Shown here: positions 5,625 through 8,068 of the stretch, piece after piece | Layout: each line of letters opens with the position of its first letter | Numbering within the stretch: the first letter of the stretch is position 1 | NCBI GenBank assembly: GCA_946480675.1 | Contig: CAMLKS010000095.1 | Span: 1 to 8,068 of the forward strand | DNA length: 8,068 nt | Reading direction: 5' to 3' | DNA from: an uncultured Bacteroidota bacterium | GTDB taxonomy: Bacteria > Bacteroidota > Bacteroidia > Chitinophagales > Chitinophagaceae | Made by a program: the position numbers and the translations under genes | The notes under the pieces: model-generated | Told to the model about the DNA's origin: nothing | Seen by the model: the letters and a program-made list of their open reading frames with translations, nothing else | Databases searched by the model: none

Positions 5625-6632
5625 ATGAATAAAAACATTGCATTACTGGCAGGCGGATACTCGGGCGAATATGTGATATCGATACAAACTGCTAAAACGA
5701 TAGAAAAGAACCTGGAAGGTACCGGCTATAATATATATAAGATAATAGTAACGCGCGATGGTTGGTGGCACGAAGCCGGCAATGGTGAAAAGGTGGCTGT
5801 AGATAAGAACGACTTTACCCTCACAGTAGCCGGAGAAAAAATACACTTCGATTGTGTGTTCATAGCCATACACGGTACACCGGGCGAGGATGGCCGCATA
5901 CAGGGCTACCTGGATATGCTGAATATACCATACACTACCTGCAACGCCATTGTTTCTGCCCTCACGTTCAACAAGAGCTATTGTAATAAAGTAGTAAAGG
6001 CTTTCAATGTAGTGAACATTGCCAATTCGGTACACCTGATAAAAGGGGAGCCTTACTCTGTAGGGAATATACTGGAGCAATTGCAGCTGCCTATGTTTGT
6101 AAAGCCCAATGAAAGTGGTAGCAGCCTGGGTGTGAGCAAAGTGAAAGCGGTGGAGGAATTGCTGCCTGCTATAGAAAAAGCCTTTAAGGAGGATAACCAG
6201 GTACTGATAGAAGAATTTATAGAGGGTAGGGAACTGACCATAGGTGTATATAGGGTAGATGGCTACCTGCATACATTGCCGCCTACAGAGATCGTGAGTA
6301 AGAATGAGTTCTTCGACTATGAAGCGAAATACACACCGGGTGTAACCAGCGAGATAACACCTGCACCGATAGATGACAGTATACGTGAGCAACTGGAAAC
6401 GAAGGCAGCTTACATCTACCGTCATCTTAACTGCAGGGGTATTGTACGTATGGATTTCATCCTGCAGGCGGGTACGAACAAATTATACTTCCTGGAAGTG
6501 AATACCATGCCGGGGCAAAGTGAGAACAGCATAGTGCCGCAACAGGTAAGGGCTGCGGGGCAAACACTGAAAGACTTTTACAGCGCATTGATAGCAGACT
6601 GTCTTAAAACGCATACGGTAGCTGCCGTATAA
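5625..6632 (+). CDS. ddl: D-alanine--D-alanine ligase
   Basis: This cytoplasmic ATP-grasp enzyme joins two D-alanines, giving the dipeptide added to the peptidoglycan precursor by MurF. Its 335 residues are normal for the family. Glu15 and Ser19 in G-G-Y-S-G-E-Y-V-I-S match the N-terminal substrate-binding motif of E. coli DdlB (Glu15). H-G-T-P-G-E-D-G is at 83-90, the glycine-rich ATP loop K-P-N-E-S-G-S-S-L-G at 160-169, E-F-I-E-G-R-E-L-T at 197-205, F-D-Y-E-A-K-Y at 230-236, R-M-D-F at 275-278 and the metal-binding E-V-N-T-M-P-G at 291-297. Tyr236 corresponds to DdlB Tyr216, which is Phe in D-Ala-D-lactate ligases of Leuconostoc type, so ordinary D-Ala-D-Ala synthesis is expected. It leads a probable operon, with the PASTA gene 20 bases downstream. 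Confidence 0.96.
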   Translation: MNKNIALLAGGYSGEYVISIQTAKTIEKNLEGTGYNIYKIIVTRDGWWHEAGNGEKVAVDKNDFTLTVAGEKIHFDCVFIAIHGTPGEDGRIQGYLDMLNIPYTTCNAIVSALTFNKSYCNKVVKAFNVVNIANSVHLIKGEPYSVGNILEQLQLPMFVKPNESGSSLGVSKVKAVEELLPAIEKAFKEDNQVLIEEFIEGRELTIGVYRVDGYLHTLPPTEIVSKNEFFDYEAKYTPGVTSEITPAPIDDSIREQLETKAAYIYRHLNCRGIVRMDFILQAGTNKLYFLEVNTMPGQSENSIVPQQVRAAGQTLKDFYSALIADCLKTHTVAAV

Positions 6633-6652
6633 TATTATATTGTAGTAAGAAT

Positions 6653-7516
6653 ATGGCTTTGATAAGGGAAGATATCAGGAAATCATTTCGTTTCAACCTG
6701 CTGGTGGTGGTACTGCTGTGCATCGTACTGTACATGTTGTTTTTTCTAAGCCTTAGCTTCATAACACGCCATGGTGCGGAGGCTAAGGTGCCTTTGGTTA
6801 CAGGTAAAAGCATAGGTGCCGCCATCGATGTATTGGAGAAAATGGGCTTTGAAGTGGATGTAGACTCCGGTTATGATCCCAAATTGAAGCCATTTGTAGT
6901 GCTGAACCAGATACCGGAAGTGAATGCATCGGTAAAAACAGGCCGTACTATTTTCATTACCGTAAATAAAGCCAACCCGCCGCTAACCCCCATGCCCAAC
7001 CTGCAAAACCTCTCGTTTCGCAGTGCGGAGATGATACTGAAAAGCAATAAGCTGATACTGGGCGATACGACTTACCGCCCCGATATAGCCAAAGGCGCTA
7101 TACTGGAACAACTATATAATGGCCAGCTAATAAGGCCGGGCGTAATGATACCGCAAGGCAGCCGTATAGACTTGGTAATAGGTGATGGGCTGGGTAATAC
7201 CCAGTTTAACGTGCCGGATGTGATAGGTATGACCTATGAGGAAGCAGCAGCCGTGCTGAACGGTACCGGGTTGACTATCACAGCTATATGGGAAGGTGCT
7301 ATTACAGACTCTGCACTGGCCATTGTGTACGACCAGTCGCCTAAGCCTAAGAATGAATTAGCCACCCCTAACCGCATAAGGGAAGGGGATATTATAGATG
7401 TGCGCATCAAACAGACGGCTACCCCGGAAGAGCTGGAAAACAATAGAAACCCTGCCGGAGCAGTTAATAGTAGTGAGGACGAACCTGTCCAGAACGCTAA
7501 AACTGAATATGAATGA
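6653..7516 (+). CDS. Membrane-anchored protein with three PASTA domains
   Basis: This 287-residue protein has a short cytoplasmic N-terminus (about 1-14, basic), one transmembrane helix (about 15-37) and a periplasmic part. Three PASTA domains follow in order: about 44-106 (starting V-P-L-V-T-G-K-S), about 112-177 (M-P-N-L-Q-N-L-S-F) and about 186-254 (V-P-D-V-I-G-M-T). Each shows the P-x-L/V...A..L pattern and ends in a strand of the I-D-L-V-I-G type. A charged, probably disordered tail closes the protein (257-287). PASTA domains bind peptidoglycan or muropeptides in Ser/Thr kinases and penicillin-binding proteins; here neither catalytic domain is attached, so it is likely a structural or scaffold protein. 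It lies 20 bases after ddl, and its TGA overlaps the next gene's ATG, suggesting cotranscription and translational coupling. The neighbourhood supports a cell-envelope role, but the exact function is unknown. Confidence 0.9.
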   Translation: MALIREDIRKSFRFNLLVVVLLCIVLYMLFFLSLSFITRHGAEAKVPLVTGKSIGAAIDVLEKMGFEVDVDSGYDPKLKPFVVLNQIPEVNASVKTGRTIFITVNKANPPLTPMPNLQNLSFRSAEMILKSNKLILGDTTYRPDIAKGAILEQLYNGQLIRPGVMIPQGSRIDLVIGDGLGNTQFNVPDVIGMTYEEAAAVLNGTGLTITAIWEGAITDSALAIVYDQSPKPKNELATPNRIREGDIIDVRIKQTATPEELENNRNPAGAVNSSEDEPVQNAKTEYE

Positions 7517-8068
7517 TAAAGAAACTGCTTATACTATCTCTATCAATACTGCTTGGCGGCTACACCAGCTATGCACAGGAACGTGTAGGCCCGCTTATGT
7601 ATAACGGGCTACTGCAGCAGACACAACCTGCGAAAACCGGCCATGCCAAAACAACGGCACTTACATTGCCTTTCTTTGAAGACTTTACGATATACTCTAC
7701 CTTCCCCGATGATACAAAGTGGGCCGACCGCAATGTATATATCAACAATACCATGGCCGTTAACCCCATCAGCAGGGGAGTAGCAACATTTGACGGGTTG
7801 AATAGTAACGGCCTGCCGTACGATCCGAATGTAAATACTGCACTGGTATATGCAGATAGCCTTACATCGCGCCCGTTTGATCTTAGTGGTTATACGCCTG
7901 ATGACAGCATCTACCTGAGTTTCTTTTACCAGCCGCAGGGTAATGGTTTTTATCCTGAAGGGCAGGATTCCCTGATGCTGTACTTCAAAAAATCGAACGA
8001 TGCATGGATAAAGGTTTGGGCTAAAGAGGGCACACAACTGGATTCCTTTAAGCAGGTATTGGTAGCCC
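7513..8068 (+). CDS. N-terminal part of a secreted protein, probable type IX secretion cargo (runs off window)
   Basis: The frame opens at the ATG at 7513 and stays open for 185 codons to the window end, so the protein is incomplete. Its start overlaps the PASTA stop as ATGA. A signal peptide is evident: I-K-K-L, a hydrophobic core (about 5-16) and probable cleavage in S-Y-A-Q (about 19-22). The mature part begins with a spacer (to about 50), then L-P-F-F-E-D-F (52-58), W-A-D-R-N-V-Y-I-N-N (70-79), G-V-A-T-F-D-G-L (89-96), A-D-S-L-T-S-R-P (114-121), D-S-I-Y-L-S-F-F-Y-Q-P-Q-G (131-143) and W-I-K-V-W (165-169). This resembles the beta-rich N-terminal region of large Bacteroidota surface or secreted proteins that end in a type A sorting domain. 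That C-terminal domain would lie outside the window, so type IX secretion is inferred from family resemblance. Confidence 0.8.
   Translation, partial: MIKKLLILSLSILLGGYTSYAQERVGPLMYNGLLQQTQPAKTGHAKTTALTLPFFEDFTIYSTFPDDTKWADRNVYINNTMAVNPISRGVATFDGLNSNGLPYDPNVNTALVYADSLTSRPFDLSGYTPDDSIYLSFFYQPQGNGFYPEGQDSLMLYFKKSNDAWIKVWAKEGTQLDSFKQVLVA

Noticed and set aside
5643..6425. 260-codon minus-strand frame inside ddl
   Set aside because: Tyr/Cys-rich shadow created by ATA and TA-rich codons of ddl, whose motifs are complete on the plus strand.
7609..8037. 142-codon minus-strand frame at the right edge
   Set aside because: It is opposite the open plus-strand frame that begins with a signal peptide and overlaps the PASTA stop. 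Its sequence looks like a shadow.

Overview
The window looks like a chromosomal segment of a Bacteroidota bacterium, most likely from the Chitinophagaceae or a near relative. Four things point there. Upstream regions carry the Bacteroidota -7 promoter element TAnnTTTG rather than sigma-70 boxes and mostly lack clear Shine-Dalgarno sequences. The secreted aromatic YxWGxW-type protein (DUF6600-like) and the large secreted protein at the right edge belong to families typical of this phylum. The sugar transporter is a Bacteroidota-type FucP/GluP member. Isoleucine is written mostly as ATA in all genes sampled. No rRNA, tRNA, CRISPR array, insertion sequence or integrase is visible.

Layout, left to right. 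Positions 1-337 hold no gene: a strong rho-independent terminator of an upstream plus-strand transcript (147-187), a second perfect hairpin (189-218), about three imperfect ~32-bp tandem repeats and a promoter. Positions 338-958 encode a small protein resembling a phage terminase small subunit, isolated from any other phage gene. Its 3' end overlaps by 77 bp, tail to tail, a FucP-type sugar transporter on the minus strand (882-2195). A ROK-family sugar kinase (2307-3248) is divergent from the transporter, so the pair forms a small sugar uptake and phosphorylation module. A minus-strand secreted DUF6600-like protein (3315-4670) converges on the kinase. Its C-terminus contains a 36-bp minisatellite, and its terminator lies between the two genes.

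The right half is all plus strand: an alpha/beta hydrolase (4833-5516), then a likely operon of D-alanine--D-alanine ligase (5625-6632), a membrane-anchored three-PASTA protein (6653-7516) and the start of a secreted protein (7513 to beyond the window). The last two overlap by ATGA. The operon joins cytoplasmic peptidoglycan-precursor synthesis to a periplasmic protein of a type that often binds peptidoglycan, and to an exported protein probably handled by the type IX secretion system.

Most of the window is ordinary core genome. The parts that merit a second look are the orphan terminase-like gene with its antisense 3' tail, the apparent loss of both proton-coupling acids in the FucP homologue, the kinase-less PASTA protein in a ddl operon, and the minisatellite. 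I see no evidence of a new multi-gene defence, mobile or biosynthetic system.
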